NCBI RefSeq assembly: GCF_017115165.1
Contig: NZ_JABXKF010000166.1
Span: 1 to 64,000, forward strand
Length of the DNA stretch: 64,000 nucleotides
Direction: 5' to 3'
Source of the DNA: Nostoc sp. LPT
Lineage (GTDB): Bacteria > Cyanobacteriota > Cyanobacteriia > Cyanobacteriales > Nostocaceae
Shown piece by piece: positions 51,951-63,200 of the stretch. The notes beneath the pieces were generated by a model. That model was given only the letters and a program-made list of their open reading frames with translations, made no database searches and had not been told where the DNA came from. The position numbers and the translations under genes are program-made. Positions within the stretch are counted from its first letter, which is position 1. The number at the start of each line of letters is the position of its first letter.

Positions 51951-53411
51951 TTGAAAGTCAACATTTCTCAAACTATGTTTTATAAATCGTTTCCATTATT
52001 AGTGATTGGTTTATGGGGAGTTATAGTACTGCCTTTGCCAAATCGGGTAAGTGCTACAACTCCTCTAACGCGAGCAGAGATTCAGAACCTCCGCAACATC
52101 GTACAACTGATACCCAAAGATAAATTGAAGAAACGTCCTGCACGCAAATTAGATGCAATGACTCCTGGGGACGGGCTGTCAACTGGTCAAGCTTCCCTAG
52201 CGGATTTGCGTTTTAATGATGGCTCTTTGGCACGAGTTGGAGAACAGGCGTTATTTCAATTTTTGCCGAAGACTCGTGACTTTAAACTGACAAACGGGAC
52301 TGTGTTGTTGCTCATCCCACCAGGAAAGGGGCAAACACGTATACAAACACCAAATGCAGCAGCAGCAATTCGTGGTTCAGCATTATTTGTACGCTACGAC
52401 CAACAAACAGACACCACGATTGTGGGTGCGCTGACAAATAGCGGCATTGAAGTTTTTAACAAGAAAGGTTCTCAAAGCCAGGTGTTGGAAGCAGGGCAAA
52501 TGGTGATTATAATTAAAGGCGAATTTCAGAGGTTATATGATTTTGATTTAAGAAATTTTTATGAAACGAGCCAGATGGTTCGGGAACTTGATTTGAACAG
52601 GCAGAATCCTGTGCCTACACCCGATCCTGCAATCACCAGTGTTCAAGCCGAAACTGCTGCGGCTTTGGAAGCACAACCACCGATAAAAGGCGAGGGAGTA
52701 ATTGAAAACCCCTCTTTTGTGCAGCTAACTCCTAGTCCTTCAAATTTGTCTAGTAGTAAAGACAATTCTTCAGCAAACTCTTCAGAGAAAACAGGAGAAG
52801 CCTCGACAAATACTAACCAGCAGAGTGTACCAAGTAGTAACAACAGCAAAGTAAACACTGAGGATAGTAGCGTTGGTGCTGATTCTAGTCCAACCCTAAC
52901 ACCAACTCAAAACTCGTCAACAGAAAACCCGACAAATAAAAATCCGCAAAATAACACATTACCAATCAGCCCAACAAATCCAACACTCGTAACCCCAACA
53001 GATCCAACACCTGTAACCCCAACACCCGTAACCTCAACAGATCCAACACCTGTAACCCCAACACCCGTAACCTCAACAGATCCAACACCTGTAACCCCAA
53101 CACCCGTAACCTCAACAGATCCAACACCTGTAACCCCAACACCCGTAACCTCAACAGATCCAACACCTGTAACCCCAACACCCGTAACCTCAACAGATCC
53201 AACACCTGTAACCCCAACACCCGTAACCTCAACAGATCCAACACCTGTAACCCCAACAGATTCAACACCCGTAACCCCAACAAATCCAACACCTGTAACC
53301 CCAACACCCGTAACCCCAACAAATCCAACACCTGTAACCCCAACAAATCCAACACCCGTAACCCCAACAAATCCAACACCCGTAACCCCAACAGAATCTC
53401 CAAGCACATAA
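51951..53411 (+). CDS. FecR domain protein with Thr-Pro repeat tail
   Basis: 486 residues from TTG; ATG at 51975 (MFYKSFPLLVIGLWGVIVLP ... VSA) gives a normal signal peptide. The FecR-like periplasmic domain covers ~60-215: GDGLSTGQASLADLRFNDGS, LARVGEQALF, TNGTVLLLIPPGKGQTRI, TPNAAAAIRGSALFVRYD and VLEAGQMVII. A Ser/Asn/Pro linker follows, then six perfect TPVTPTPVTSTDP repeats and a variant run ending TPTESPST. Probably exported; the tail resembles a wall- or matrix-spanning stalk. No sigma factor neighbour, so not the classical iron sensor. Confidence 0.82.
   Translation: MKVNISQTMFYKSFPLLVIGLWGVIVLPLPNRVSATTPLTRAEIQNLRNIVQLIPKDKLKKRPARKLDAMTPGDGLSTGQASLADLRFNDGSLARVGEQALFQFLPKTRDFKLTNGTVLLLIPPGKGQTRIQTPNAAAAIRGSALFVRYDQQTDTTIVGALTNSGIEVFNKKGSQSQVLEAGQMVIIIKGEFQRLYDFDLRNFYETSQMVRELDLNRQNPVPTPDPAITSVQAETAAALEAQPPIKGEGVIENPSFVQLTPSPSNLSSSKDNSSANSSEKTGEASTNTNQQSVPSSNNSKVNTEDSSVGADSSPTLTPTQNSSTENPTNKNPQNNTLPISPTNPTLVTPTDPTPVTPTPVTSTDPTPVTPTPVTSTDPTPVTPTPVTSTDPTPVTPTPVTSTDPTPVTPTPVTSTDPTPVTPTPVTSTDPTPVTPTDSTPVTPTNPTPVTPTPVTPTNPTPVTPTNPTPVTPTNPTPVTPTESPST
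52998..53397 (+). repeat. 39-bp tandem repeats encoding Thr-Pro stalk
   Basis: Six identical 39-bp units start at 52998, 53037, 53076, 53115, 53154 and 53193, followed by a partial seventh and shorter CCAACAAATCCAACACC-type variants. Identity at silent sites indicates recent slippage or unequal exchange. Confidence 0.9.
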
Positions 53412-53746
53412 AACTGCTAATGGGTAAAAAATGCTCTGCGATCGCCGAAGGCAGTACGTTTTGTCATAATTTTGCGTAAGTCCTGTGGAACTTAGCTGCT
53501 CCAATGCAGTAGCAGTAGTACAGACTTATGCTCGACCAGGGGTAGAACTATAACAACTGTTAACTACTGCCTCTAAAGCCGCTAAAGCAAAAAGTGATAT
53601 TCCCTACGACCAGATAGCATCTGCTAACGCTAGATTAAATCAAGGACAGGACTTACACAGGGTTCACCAGAATCCTTATATAGTTCAATCAGGTTCTGTA
53701 TGTAAGTTCCCAGGAACTAACTTGTTGCTAAAGAGAACATAAACTT
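53412..53746. other. intergenic region with possible coding remnant
   Basis: 335 bp. The plus frame 53488-53742 reads ELSCSNAVAVVQTYARPGVE, one TAA, then QLLTTASKAAKAKSDIPYDQ, IASANARLNQGQDLHRVHQN and on to a TAA. It looks like a decayed gene end, but I cannot name it. Confidence 0.35.
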
Positions 53747-55123
53747 ATGACTTTTGATTACGACCTGTTTGTAATTGGTGCGGGTTCTGGAGGTTTGGCG
53801 GCTTCCAAACGAGCGGCTAGCTACGGCGCAAAAGTAGCGATCGCTGAATATGATTTAGTTGGTGGCACTTGTGTGATTCGCGGTTGCGTTCCCAAAAAAC
53901 TCATGGTCTATGGCTCTCACTTTCCTGCACTGTTCAGTGAAGCTTCAGGCTATGGCTGGAAAGTGGGTAATGCTGAGTTTGACTGGGAATATTTCATCAC
54001 ATCTATAGATAAGGAAGTTCGACGATTATCACAACTACACATCAGCTTCTTAGAAAAAGCCGGAGTAGAACTATTTTCCAGTCGCGCCACATTGGTAGAT
54101 CCTCACACCGTAGAAGTTGATGGACGTAAAGTTACAGCAGACAAAATTTTAATTGCTGTTGGTGGGCGTCCCATTAAGCCAGATTTATCAGGGATGGAAC
54201 ATGGCATTACCTCCAACGAAATCTTTCATTTAAAAGAACAACCGAAACACATCGTTATTATTGGTGCTGGTTATATCGGCACGGAATTTGCTTGTATTAT
54301 GCGCGGTTTGGGTTCTGAGGTGACACAAATTACCAGAGGTGAAAAGATTTTGAATGGGTTTGATGAAGATGTCCGTATAGAAATTGAAGAGGGTATGACG
54401 AACCACGGAATTCGCTTGATTAAGAATAATGTGGTGAAAGCAATTGAACGTGTCCCAGAAGGGTTGAAACTGACTTTATCAGGGAATGACCAAGAATCAT
54501 TAATTGCTGATGTGTTTTTAGTAGCGACCGGTCGAACCCCCAATGTAGATGGATTAGGTTTAGAAAACGCTGGGGTTGATGTTGTCGCCAGTTCTATGGA
54601 AGGGCCTGGATACCCTACCACAAGTGCGATCGCAGTCAATGAATATAGTCAAACTAGTCAACCGAATATCTTTGCTGTTGGCGATGTCACCGACCGAATC
54701 AATTTAACTCCCGTGGCCATTGGCGAAGGTCGCGCCTTTGCTGATAGTGAATTTGGGGATAACCCTCGCGAATTCAGTCACGAAACTGTTCCCACAGCCA
54801 TATTTTCTAACCCAGAAGCCGCGACAGTCGGCTGGACAGAAGCCGACGCACGGGAAAAACTCGGTGATGCCGTCAAAATTTTTCGCACTCGCTTCCGCCC
54901 CATGTACCATAGTTTGACTGGTAAGCAAGAGAAGACAATGATGAAGTTGGTGGTTGATAGCAACACCGACAAAGTTTTAGGCGCTCACATGGTAGGTGAA
55001 GGTGCAGCTGAAATTATCCAAGGTGTGGCGATCGCACTCAAGATGGGCGCAACTAAAAAAGACTTTGATGCCACTGTGGGCATTCATCCCTCATCGGCAG
55101 AGGAATTTGTCACAATGCGCTAA
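53747..55123 (+). CDS. gor: glutathione-disulfide reductase
   Basis: 458 residues. FAD motif VIGAGSGGLAASKRAA, redox disulfide GGTCVIRGCVPKK, NAD(P) motif IIGAGYIGTEFACI, second FAD motif IFAVGDVTDR and dimer-interface His-Glu in IHPSSAEE. The strand after the NAD(P) motif ends TQITRGEK; Arg there corresponds to the 2'-phosphate contact of NADPH-dependent reductases. It reduces oxidised glutathione in the cytosol for peroxide defence. The paralogue at 21513-22859 differs at this position. Confidence 0.92.
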   Translation: MTFDYDLFVIGAGSGGLAASKRAASYGAKVAIAEYDLVGGTCVIRGCVPKKLMVYGSHFPALFSEASGYGWKVGNAEFDWEYFITSIDKEVRRLSQLHISFLEKAGVELFSSRATLVDPHTVEVDGRKVTADKILIAVGGRPIKPDLSGMEHGITSNEIFHLKEQPKHIVIIGAGYIGTEFACIMRGLGSEVTQITRGEKILNGFDEDVRIEIEEGMTNHGIRLIKNNVVKAIERVPEGLKLTLSGNDQESLIADVFLVATGRTPNVDGLGLENAGVDVVASSMEGPGYPTTSAIAVNEYSQTSQPNIFAVGDVTDRINLTPVAIGEGRAFADSEFGDNPREFSHETVPTAIFSNPEAATVGWTEADAREKLGDAVKIFRTRFRPMYHSLTGKQEKTMMKLVVDSNTDKVLGAHMVGEGAAEIIQGVAIALKMGATKKDFDATVGIHPSSAEEFVTMR

Positions 55124-55235
55124 TAAAACTTAGGAGTGAGGAGTTGTGAGTTATGAATTATAAGTAAGCCACAAAAAATGATAAATAAAAATTTATCAAC
55201 ACTCAATAATTTTTAACTCCAAACTATTTACAACT

Positions 55236-55871
55236 TTGGACTACATATATCTTCACGGCTTTGCTTCCAGCCCTAAATCTGCTAAAGCGCGGAATATAAG
55301 CGATCGCTTTACTCAAATTCAGACAAAGCTGATAATTCCCGATTTCAATACTGGCGATTTTTCCCAATTGACAATTACTCGTCAGCTCGCTCAAGTTGCC
55401 GCAGAATTCAGCAATGATTCTACACCAGTAACCCTCATTGGCTCAAGTTTGGGTGGTTTGACTGCTGCCCACTTGGGACAACAAAACTTACAAGTACAAC
55501 GCTTAGTTTTGCTAGCACCAGCTTTTGGGTTTTTATCCCATTGGTTGCCCAAACTAGGGGATGAAGAAGTACAGCGTTGGCAGCAAGAAAAATATATTAT
55601 GGTCTACCACTATGGAGAGCAGCGATCGCTTGCCTTAAGTTACGATTTCGTTACAGATGCTGCCCAATACCAAGAAAAGCTTTTGCAACGCCCTATCTCC
55701 ACACTGATTTTGCATGGCAAAAAGGATGAAGTCATTCCGATCAAAGCTAGTCGTGACTTTGCGCGATTGCGTCCTTGGGTGGAGTTAGTCGAACTCGATA
55801 GTGACCACGCCTTGGGTAATGTTATGGAAGAAATTTGGCAAGCAATTCGCCTCTTTTGCCAATTACCTTGA
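55236..55871 (+). CDS. YqiA/YcfP-type alpha/beta-fold esterase
   Basis: 211 residues from a TTG start at 55236, which begins MDYIYLHGFASSPKSAKA as the family does; no ATG fits. Nucleophile Ser in LIGSSLGGLTAAHLG, acid in HGKKDEVIPI, His in LDSDHALG. Small esterases of unknown physiological substrate. It follows the glutathione reductase by 112 bp on the same strand, possibly co-transcribed. Confidence 0.85.
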   Translation: MDYIYLHGFASSPKSAKARNISDRFTQIQTKLIIPDFNTGDFSQLTITRQLAQVAAEFSNDSTPVTLIGSSLGGLTAAHLGQQNLQVQRLVLLAPAFGFLSHWLPKLGDEEVQRWQQEKYIMVYHYGEQRSLALSYDFVTDAAQYQEKLLQRPISTLILHGKKDEVIPIKASRDFARLRPWVELVELDSDHALGNVMEEIWQAIRLFCQLP

Positions 55872-55902
55872 AGTTGTAAAATATTAGACTCACACATAAC
55901 TA

Positions 55903-55975
55903 ATGTCCTTAGTCATTTGTCCTTTGTTAGTTACTAATGACCAATGACTAATGACTAATGACTAATGACTAAAAC
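55903..55975. repeat. ACTAATG short tandem repeats overlapping the hisC start
   Basis: TAACTAATGACCAATGACTAATG continues as repeated ACTAATG heptamers into ATGACTAAAACTATG. The predicted first hisC codon (55965) is one of the repeat ATGs; the next ATG (55977) lies just past the array. Confidence 0.75.
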
Positions 55976-57122
55976 TATGCTTCCCTTCATCCGGTCAGAT
56001 TTAGCCCAATTCACCGCCTATAAACCTCATCCTAGCAGCGATACAGCCGATGTCGCCACACAGTTTGATCGGTTAGATACAAATGAAAGCCCCTACGATT
56101 TACCACCTGAGTTAAAAGAGAAGCTGGCATGGACGTATCAGCAAGTAATTGAAACAAATCGTTATCCAGATGGCGGACATGAAACACTTAAGGATGTGAT
56201 CGCCGAATACGTCAATCAATCAGCTGCCCTCTCATCATCCTTATTTACTGCTGCCAATATTTCTGTTGGTAATGGTTCAGATGAACTAATCCGCTCTTTA
56301 TTAGTCGCCACCTGTCTAGGAGGAGAAGGGTCAATTTTAGTTGCCAATCCTACTTTCTCAATGTACGGGATTTTGGCGCAAACATTGGGCATTCCTGTAG
56401 TGGCAGTGGGGAGAAATGAAACAAATTTTGAAATTGACATAAGCGCTGCACAGTCTGCGCTCGAACAAACTCAAAATCCTCCGATTCGCGTAGTTTTCGT
56501 AGTACATCCCAATTCGCCGACTGCCAACAGTTTAACTGAGGCAGAGTTGGCATGGTTAAGAAGTTTGCCAGAGCATATTTTGGTAGTAATTGATGAAGCT
56601 TACTTTGAATTCAGTGAAATTACTTTAGTAGGTGAATTAGCACAGCGTCCTAATTGGGTAATATTACGCACTTTTTCTAAAGCTTTCCGATTGGCATCTC
56701 TCCGTATAGGTTATTGCGTCGCTCATCCCGAAGCGATCGCCATTTTAGAAAAAGTTCGTTTACCTTACAATCTCCCCAGTTTTTCCATAGCAGCAGCATT
56801 AGTTGGTTTACAAAATCGTACACTCTTGCTGGAATCAATTCCCCAAACCCTGAGTGAACGAGCTAAACTCATCGAAATTTTATCCCAGCAATCAGAACTA
56901 CAAATTACCCCAAGTGCTGCCAACTTTATTTACCTGCGTCTTAAACCAAATGGCTTTAATTCACAAGAAGCTGCTTTAAAAACTTTCCACCAGAAACTTA
57001 GAACACTGGGCACTCTTGTACGATACATTAGCGGAGGATTGCGAATTACTGTCGGAACGATAGAAGAAAACGCCCGCACCGTTAATCGAGTAAAAGCTGC
57101 TTTGTCCAATTTGTCATCTTAG
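55965..57122 (+). CDS. hisC: histidinol-phosphate aminotransferase
   Basis: 385 residues (or 381 from ATG at 55977, beginning MLPFIRSDLAQF, which avoids the repeat-derived MTKT). A PLP-dependent class II aminotransferase: RLDTNESPYDLP, YPDGGHETL, VGNGSDELIRSL, VVHPNSPTAN, VIDEAYFEF and the PLP-Lys in LRTFSKAFRLASLRIGY, with GLRITVGT at the end. Acts in histidine synthesis, converting imidazole-acetol phosphate to histidinol phosphate. No other his genes are near, as is usual in cyanobacteria. Confidence 0.93.
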   Translation: MTKTMLPFIRSDLAQFTAYKPHPSSDTADVATQFDRLDTNESPYDLPPELKEKLAWTYQQVIETNRYPDGGHETLKDVIAEYVNQSAALSSSLFTAANISVGNGSDELIRSLLVATCLGGEGSILVANPTFSMYGILAQTLGIPVVAVGRNETNFEIDISAAQSALEQTQNPPIRVVFVVHPNSPTANSLTEAELAWLRSLPEHILVVIDEAYFEFSEITLVGELAQRPNWVILRTFSKAFRLASLRIGYCVAHPEAIAILEKVRLPYNLPSFSIAAALVGLQNRTLLLESIPQTLSERAKLIEILSQQSELQITPSAANFIYLRLKPNGFNSQEAALKTFHQKLRTLGTLVRYISGGLRITVGTIEENARTVNRVKAALSNLSS

Positions 57123-57130
57123 CAATTTAC

Positions 57131-57724
57131 TCAGTAATTAAACCTGCTATTCACCTCGCTGCCCAAACGGCGAACTACTCCCACTGTTTGTGGTAGCACA
57201 CCCACTAAAAGAGCAAAAGCAACATCCGGCAAAAGAGCCACTATTTCTGGTGGAAAGTATTGTTCAAATTGATCGAGAATTTTCTGGACTCGCTGCCCAG
57301 GCACTGGGTTTTCTGTAATTTGTTTGATTAATCGAATCCACTGTCGCCTAATCTTGTAAGCATTCTGGCGTTCTTCATTAGATTCAGGAGTTAATAAAGA
57401 AAAATTACCTATAGGCAGTGCCTTTTGGCAATCACAATCGTAATCCCCACCTACAGCAGCCCCAGGCCCAGCAAACTCTGCATGATAGCGTTTAAAGAGT
57501 ATTAATCCATTTTGTCTACGACTATTGACAATGAAAACTTCTCCACTGTGCAAACGTGTAAGGATATCCGAGCCTGGCGATTGCTCAGTTCCATCTGACA
57601 TGATAACAGAGTCAAGGAAAGTTGTTTCAGGGTAATAAATTGATACCATAGAGGTCTGATAGCGTCGATGCTGTTCGCTATCCATGTTTTTTAAACTTTT
57701 AATGAATGTTGTTGTAGTATGCAC
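57131..57724 (-). CDS. hypothetical protein (197 aa)
   Basis: Not recognised. M14 and M26 are alternative starts; the conserved-looking part begins at SIYYPETTFLDSVIMSDGTE. It includes GEVFIVNSRRQNGLILFKRY, a GGDYDCDCQKALPIG segment and a helical end with EIVALLPDVAFALLVGVLPQ, which may be membrane-associated. Convergent with hisC, 8 bp apart. Confidence 0.6.
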   Translation of the reverse strand: MHTTTTFIKSLKNMDSEQHRRYQTSMVSIYYPETTFLDSVIMSDGTEQSPGSDILTRLHSGEVFIVNSRRQNGLILFKRYHAEFAGPGAAVGGDYDCDCQKALPIGNFSLLTPESNEERQNAYKIRRQWIRLIKQITENPVPGQRVQKILDQFEQYFPPEIVALLPDVAFALLVGVLPQTVGVVRRLGSEVNSRFNY

Positions 57725-58579
57725 TTCAAAACAGAATTAGCTGTTATATCAAATCAAGTTTTTGAATTTTTTTATTATCAAGATTTTTCTGGTCAATCCA
57801 ACTAAAAATAGCAATATAAAGGCGTTGTTTCAGTAATTGAGTGATTATATTTTAAGAGATTTAACTAGATTTGTCTGTAAACTATACTAATATTTTCTTA
57901 AAGTTTTTATAAAGATGAATATCTTAATTACAAAGTTATTATGAGGAAATAATGATTTCTTTCAACGCGATTTCGCCTATAGTTCCGATTATAGTCCATT
58001 TTCATCTATATCGAATCCTTTCAAAAAATTGTTAACCATAAATCCCAAAAGATAAATTTAATATTTTTTAATATTAAAAATATTTACCGAAAAGATAATT
58101 TGTTTATACGGATGAGGGAATTTTTCGTAAAAATTTTAAATCAAATATTATTTTGAGAAAAAATTATCAAAAGCTATTTACTCGTTTCGGAGATTACAAA
58201 CATGTTTTAGTTTTGATCTATAGGACTCCTATTTGATTGTATGAAAAAACTCAGTATAACTGAAAGAGCCTTCTTTATCGTTAGCTCTTGCCTGCTAAAC
58301 CAAGTAAGTCCTCCAAATTAAAGCGGATTTCTATGGATATTTAGCTAAGATTGGCTAGATTTATAATTAACCCTCGTCTATTTTAAAAGCTGGAGTTCTT
58401 AAGAAAAATATATTTTTTAGTCCTAACTTAAGTTTTGAGCTTTCTCTAAGTCAAAAGAACTATGATTCTCAAGGTAGACGTGGTTTAACTTAGTTTGTGC
58501 TTGATTACCGCTATGAATTATAGATTTTATCGAATTAATTGGAATGGAACACAAAACTTGACAATTGCCAAAACAAAAT
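57725..58579. other. 855-bp AT-rich intergenic region
   Basis: No gene, repeat or structured RNA recognised on either strand. Frequent TTTTTA/TAAAAA runs; frames are closed by many stops. Confidence 0.55.
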
Positions 58580-59230
58580 TCAGAGAATGGAATCAGCACT
58601 CAGGTGCTTGTGCAATAACATCTGGCTTGAGCGTCTTAGAAGAAATGTATTCCAATTAGATTCGACTTTATGTACTCGATATCCCAGTTTGAAATAAAGC
58701 TGTCTTGCTTGATGGTTATTTTCTAAAACATGGAGATATAAGTCTTGAAATCCCCACTCGCGAGAGACTTTTTCACAGCTAGTAAGCAATCCTGAAGCCA
58801 CACCATGTCTACGGTATTTTGGGTGAACCGCTAAATTAGATAAGTAAGGAAAACCTACACCAACTTGGCTCCATAAATCACTACTATAACGTACACCCAG
58901 TTCCACACTTCCCACTAAGTTATTAGCTTCACCAGTAGTAGATTCAAGGGCAACTAAGCAAATATGGCGGGGCGTGGGTGATGCCATCCGATGCCTTAAG
59001 TCTTCGTAAATACCCAGACGTAGCAACGGGAAAGCCCATCCCCATATACCATTGTGGGAGTGAAAGCTTTCAGTAATAATTTGGGCAACACCAATCAAAT
59101 CAGCCGATGTAGCTGTACGAATTTGGAATTGGTAGGAAGCTGGATCGATTGGCTGTTGGTGGTATGGGTGAAAAAACCGATATTTCAAGGCTAGTTTAGT
59201 ATTGATTTTATTCAACAAAAATTTTCTCAA
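58580..59230 (-). CDS. GNAT family N-acetyltransferase
   Basis: 216 residues. A family-specific head (YRFFHPYHQQPIDPASYQFQ) leads into the GNAT fold (IRTATSADLIGVAQIITESF). The acetyl-CoA site is LAVHPKYRRHGVASGLL, and LHVLENNHQARQLYFKLGY is the classic C-terminal Asn/Tyr block. Similar proteins occur widely in cyanobacteria and plastids. Substrate unknown. The start at 59230 is retained because upstream is non-coding. Confidence 0.87.
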   Translation of the reverse strand: MRKFLLNKINTKLALKYRFFHPYHQQPIDPASYQFQIRTATSADLIGVAQIITESFHSHNGIWGWAFPLLRLGIYEDLRHRMASPTPRHICLVALESTTGEANNLVGSVELGVRYSSDLWSQVGVGFPYLSNLAVHPKYRRHGVASGLLTSCEKVSREWGFQDLYLHVLENNHQARQLYFKLGYRVHKVESNWNTFLLRRSSQMLLHKHLSADSIL

Positions 59231-60248
59231 ATATCCTAAAACAAGATTTAAACTAAATCATAACTTTAGAGTTGCCCAGGAGATTTAACTGAACCAGTAT
59301 TGCTAATTCACTTTTGCTTGTCGATTAAACAAATTTTTACACTTTAGTTTAAAGTTTTATAACCAGCATTTTTGAAAGAGTATTAGGAGTTACAACTTCA
59401 TAAATCTATAACCTTAAATTCAGTAGATTCATTGCATCCCTTGTTTTAGGTAGTCAGAATATCAAACTGATTGCCACAAAAGCATCTGTAAAGTGATAGA
59501 GCTTTGAATGAGTGGGCAGAGGAATAGCATAACTTGTCCGTAAGCAGCATCTCCGAAATTGTTAAGTAAGTACACTATTGGCAAACTCTGGTTTAAAACC
59601 ACCCTTGCTTGCAGTACTGAACTTGTTTTTGCAGTTGCCGCTACACTGACACTACTTTGCTACCAAGTCATTCAAATAGGCTGTACAGGTACTGGGACAA
59701 GAATCTGCAAGGTTCTCTAATCCCTAATCTCTAACTCCTCAACGACTACCACTTGTCTTAATGATAGTTCTGATTGCTAAATTAGAAAGAGGTATTTGTC
59801 TAATAGTATACTTTGGCTTTAAATCTTAATTGTTCTAATTTGGCTGACTCTACCATGACTACCATAAATAAAATTTACCTGCAAGTGTTATTACAACAGC
59901 TGCAAAGGGAAAACTTAATATGCAGCTTTATCTGGATTTTTCAGCTGGCTATGAGCGCTGTATGTATTATCATACATTGCTCACAGGAGGTGAAAAAAGA
60001 TTTGGCAAGCAAGCGTCGACTCTGTAAAACTAAAACTGACAATGAAAGCAATTACACTGCACCAACGCAAACGGTAATCGGTACAAGCAAATGAGACGAA
60101 TTACTGTGAGTAAACGCTTCTACACTCAGCAGTCATGTAGCCAAACAGCCCTATTGGTCGAAATGCTCTGCTCTTACCTGACTCAGAAAAATCCTTACCT
60201 GATCAGATTATTCTTTATCCGACTGCCGTTGCAGCAGGAAAGCGGTGC
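59231..60248. other. 1-kb region upstream of the hybrid kinase
   Basis: A small frame, 59813-60094 (TTG, or ATG at 59855: MTTINKIYLQVLLQQLQREN), carries one hydrophobic stretch (FIWIFQLAMSAVCIIIH) and a basic end. It could be a small membrane protein but has no clear ribosome site, so it is not called. Nothing else seen. Confidence 0.4.
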
Positions 60249-63200
60249 ATGAAATCCCAAGCAAACAGTAAGCCTAAAATTTTGGTTGTCGATGATGAAC
60301 CAGACAACCTTGACTTGCTTTACCGCACTTTCTATCGTGATTATAAGGTGCTAAGGGCAACCTCTGGCCCTGCGGCCCTCGATCTGCTGGCTCAAGAGGG
60401 AGAGATCGCGGTGATCATCTCCGATCAGCGGATGCCAATGATGAGCGGTACAGAATTTTTGAGCCTGACAGCAACTCAATATCCAGATATTATCCGGATT
60501 ATTTTAACTGGCTACACCGATGTCGAAGACCTGGTGGAAGCAATCAACGCTGGTAAGGTATTTAAATATGTCACTAAACCGTGGGAAGCGGAGGAACTCA
60601 AAGCAGTGGTACGCCAAGCTTTGGATACCCACAATGTTCTCAAAGCCAGAACCCGCGAACTTACTCGCACACTCCGTCAAGAATCGCTGCTGAATACCGT
60701 TACCAATACGATTCGCAGTGCTTTAGACTACAGACAAATTTTGCAAGCAATTGTAGATACAGTGGGTCACATGTTGGAAGTGGATGTCTGTCTGTTGCGT
60801 CCCTTCCAAGATGAGCAGTTGGCGGATAAAGGGTTTATTTATCAGAAGCCTCTTTCTGAAGAGGCAGAGGTGCAGGAGAGTAAAGGGGAAGTGGCAGTAA
60901 GTCTTTCCCCTCTGCCCGCCATATCCTCTGCTCCCCCTCTGTCTCTTTTGGCTCAGACGGTGTGGGAAACCCGTGAAGTCCAGGTGATTCATGATGCAAT
61001 TGATGATGAGCGCATTCACGGTAACACTCCCGAACTGCGCGAGCGTGCGGAAGCTTTTGCTGCTGCTAACATTTGTTCTAGTTTAGTTGTGCCATTGATC
61101 TGTCAACAAGAACTGATGGCAGTGCTGGCATTGCACCAGTGTTCTCTGCCTCGCTTCTGGGGTGATGATGAGGTGCAGTTAGTACTGATGGTAACAGATC
61201 AGGCAGCCTTAGCTTTGTCTCAAGCTTATGCTTACGAACAAGTACGTGCCCTTGCCAAGCGAGAGAGCTTGATTAATACGATTACTAGCGCGATTCGCTC
61301 TAGCCTAGATCCTCAAGATATCTTTGCAGCAATTACCAAGCAATTGGGACAAGCTTTACAAGTCGATGGCTGCGTCCTATCTTTGTGGACTGAGGAAGAT
61401 GAGTTTGTTGAGTGTGTGGGCTTGTATGACAGTTTTCAACATCTAGAAAATTTAAGCTCGGCAGCCCCAGACAATAACTTAAGTAGTAATAATCACCTAC
61501 CAAGGCAGAGATTACCCTATTCTCAAGTATCTATTCAGGAGAATCCAATCCTCCAACAAATGCTACAGACACTTGAACCTGTAGTAATTGGTAATGTGAG
61601 TCATTCTCCCTCTGATGTGCGGGGTTTTGATTTGCCTTTAAAAATGCCAGCGCGATCGCTAATGTTTGTGCCATTATTGGCTGATGGTAAATGTATTGGT
61701 AGTATTACTTTACATGAAGGTAAAAAAGTCCGCCAATGGTTGCCATCTGATATTGATTTAGCCAAAGCAGTAGCAGCGCAAGCCGCGATCGCTGTGCAGC
61801 AGTCACACTTATATCAAAAAACTCGTCAACAAGCTGAACGCTTACTGGAATTAGACAAACAAAAAACCGAATTTTTCCAAAATATTTCCCATGAGTTTCG
61901 CACACCGATTACCTTGATTCAAGGGCCTTTAGAGTCGGCGGTGGCGGCTGGTGAGGGATTATCTTACTCTCAAAGTGCGATCGCCCTACGTAACTCCCGC
62001 CGTCTCCTGCGACTGGTAAATCAACTCCTGGATTTACAACGCCTGAATGCGGGGAGAATGCAGCCAAATTTCCATCCCTGCGATTTAGTCGAATTTGTCA
62101 GCCAAATAGTGGAATCTTTTCGTCCCTACTGTGAGAAAAAGAGACTGCATCTCCTCACCCAGTTAGATGAGTGTTCGACGGTGTACTTAGACATGGAAAA
62201 ATTTGACAAGGTGGTTTATAACCTCTTGTCAAATGCCATGAAGTTTACTCCCGAAGGTGGCACGATTGATGTTCGACTAAAATCTGAGCGCGATCGCTGC
62301 ATCTTGCAAGTACAAGATACTGGAATTGGTATTATTAAAGAACAAATTCCTCACCTATTTGAGCGCTTTCGCCAAGCTGAAGGTTCAGCAAATCGCTCCT
62401 ATGAAGGCAGTGGTTTGGGTTTAGCTTTAGTTAAAGAATTAGTAGAATTACATGGTGGTCAAGTCAGTGTGGAATCAGTCTATGGTGAAGGTACTACCTT
62501 TAGTTTATGGCTGGTGACTGGAAATGCTCATTTACCTGCACAGCAAGTACTAGAAACGCCTACCGAACTGAATACCAGCCGCGCTAGCGTAGAATTGGCT
62601 GATTTAGAACTAGTAGAGTCAACAACAGACAATATTGAAGATATTACAATAAACCTCTCCCCCAGTGTTGATACTAAAGACTCAGCACTTAAGACTCAGC
62701 ACTCAATTTTAGTTGTAGATGACAACCCCGATTTGCGAACCTATGTATCTGAAATTTTCCGCCGCAATGGCTATCATGTACAGACAGCTCGTAACGGTCA
62801 TGAAGGGCACAGTAAAGCTAAGGAAATTATACCCAGCTTGATTGTGACTGACTTAATGATGCCCTTAGTGAGCGGACTTGAGATGATTCAGATGATCCGC
62901 AATGAGGAGACGTTGAAAGGAACACCAATCATTCTGCTGACAGCGAAAGTAGATGAAGAAACCCGCATCGAAGGTACAGAATATGGCGCGGACGCTTATT
63001 TAGCAAAACCATTTAACGATCGGGAACTTTTGGCGGAAGTTCGGAATCTTTTAGCGTTGAAAGAAAATGAACGGCGCATTGTGGAGTTAAATACTTATTT
63101 AACAGAATCGGTGCTAAAGCGCTTTTTGCCTGCTGTATTAGTGCAAAAAGCCGCAATCGGAGATTTAACGTTAGATTTGCGCCCAGAACCACGCTTAATT

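Noticed and set aside
52907..53409. Minus-strand frames rich in VGVTGVGSVEV or LGLQVLDLLRL
   Set aside because: Antisense of the Thr-Pro repeat tail of the FecR protein; low complexity and no start region.
59813..60094. 93-codon frame with one hydrophobic stretch
   Set aside because: TTG start, no clear Shine-Dalgarno and irregular composition; noted in the region entry only.
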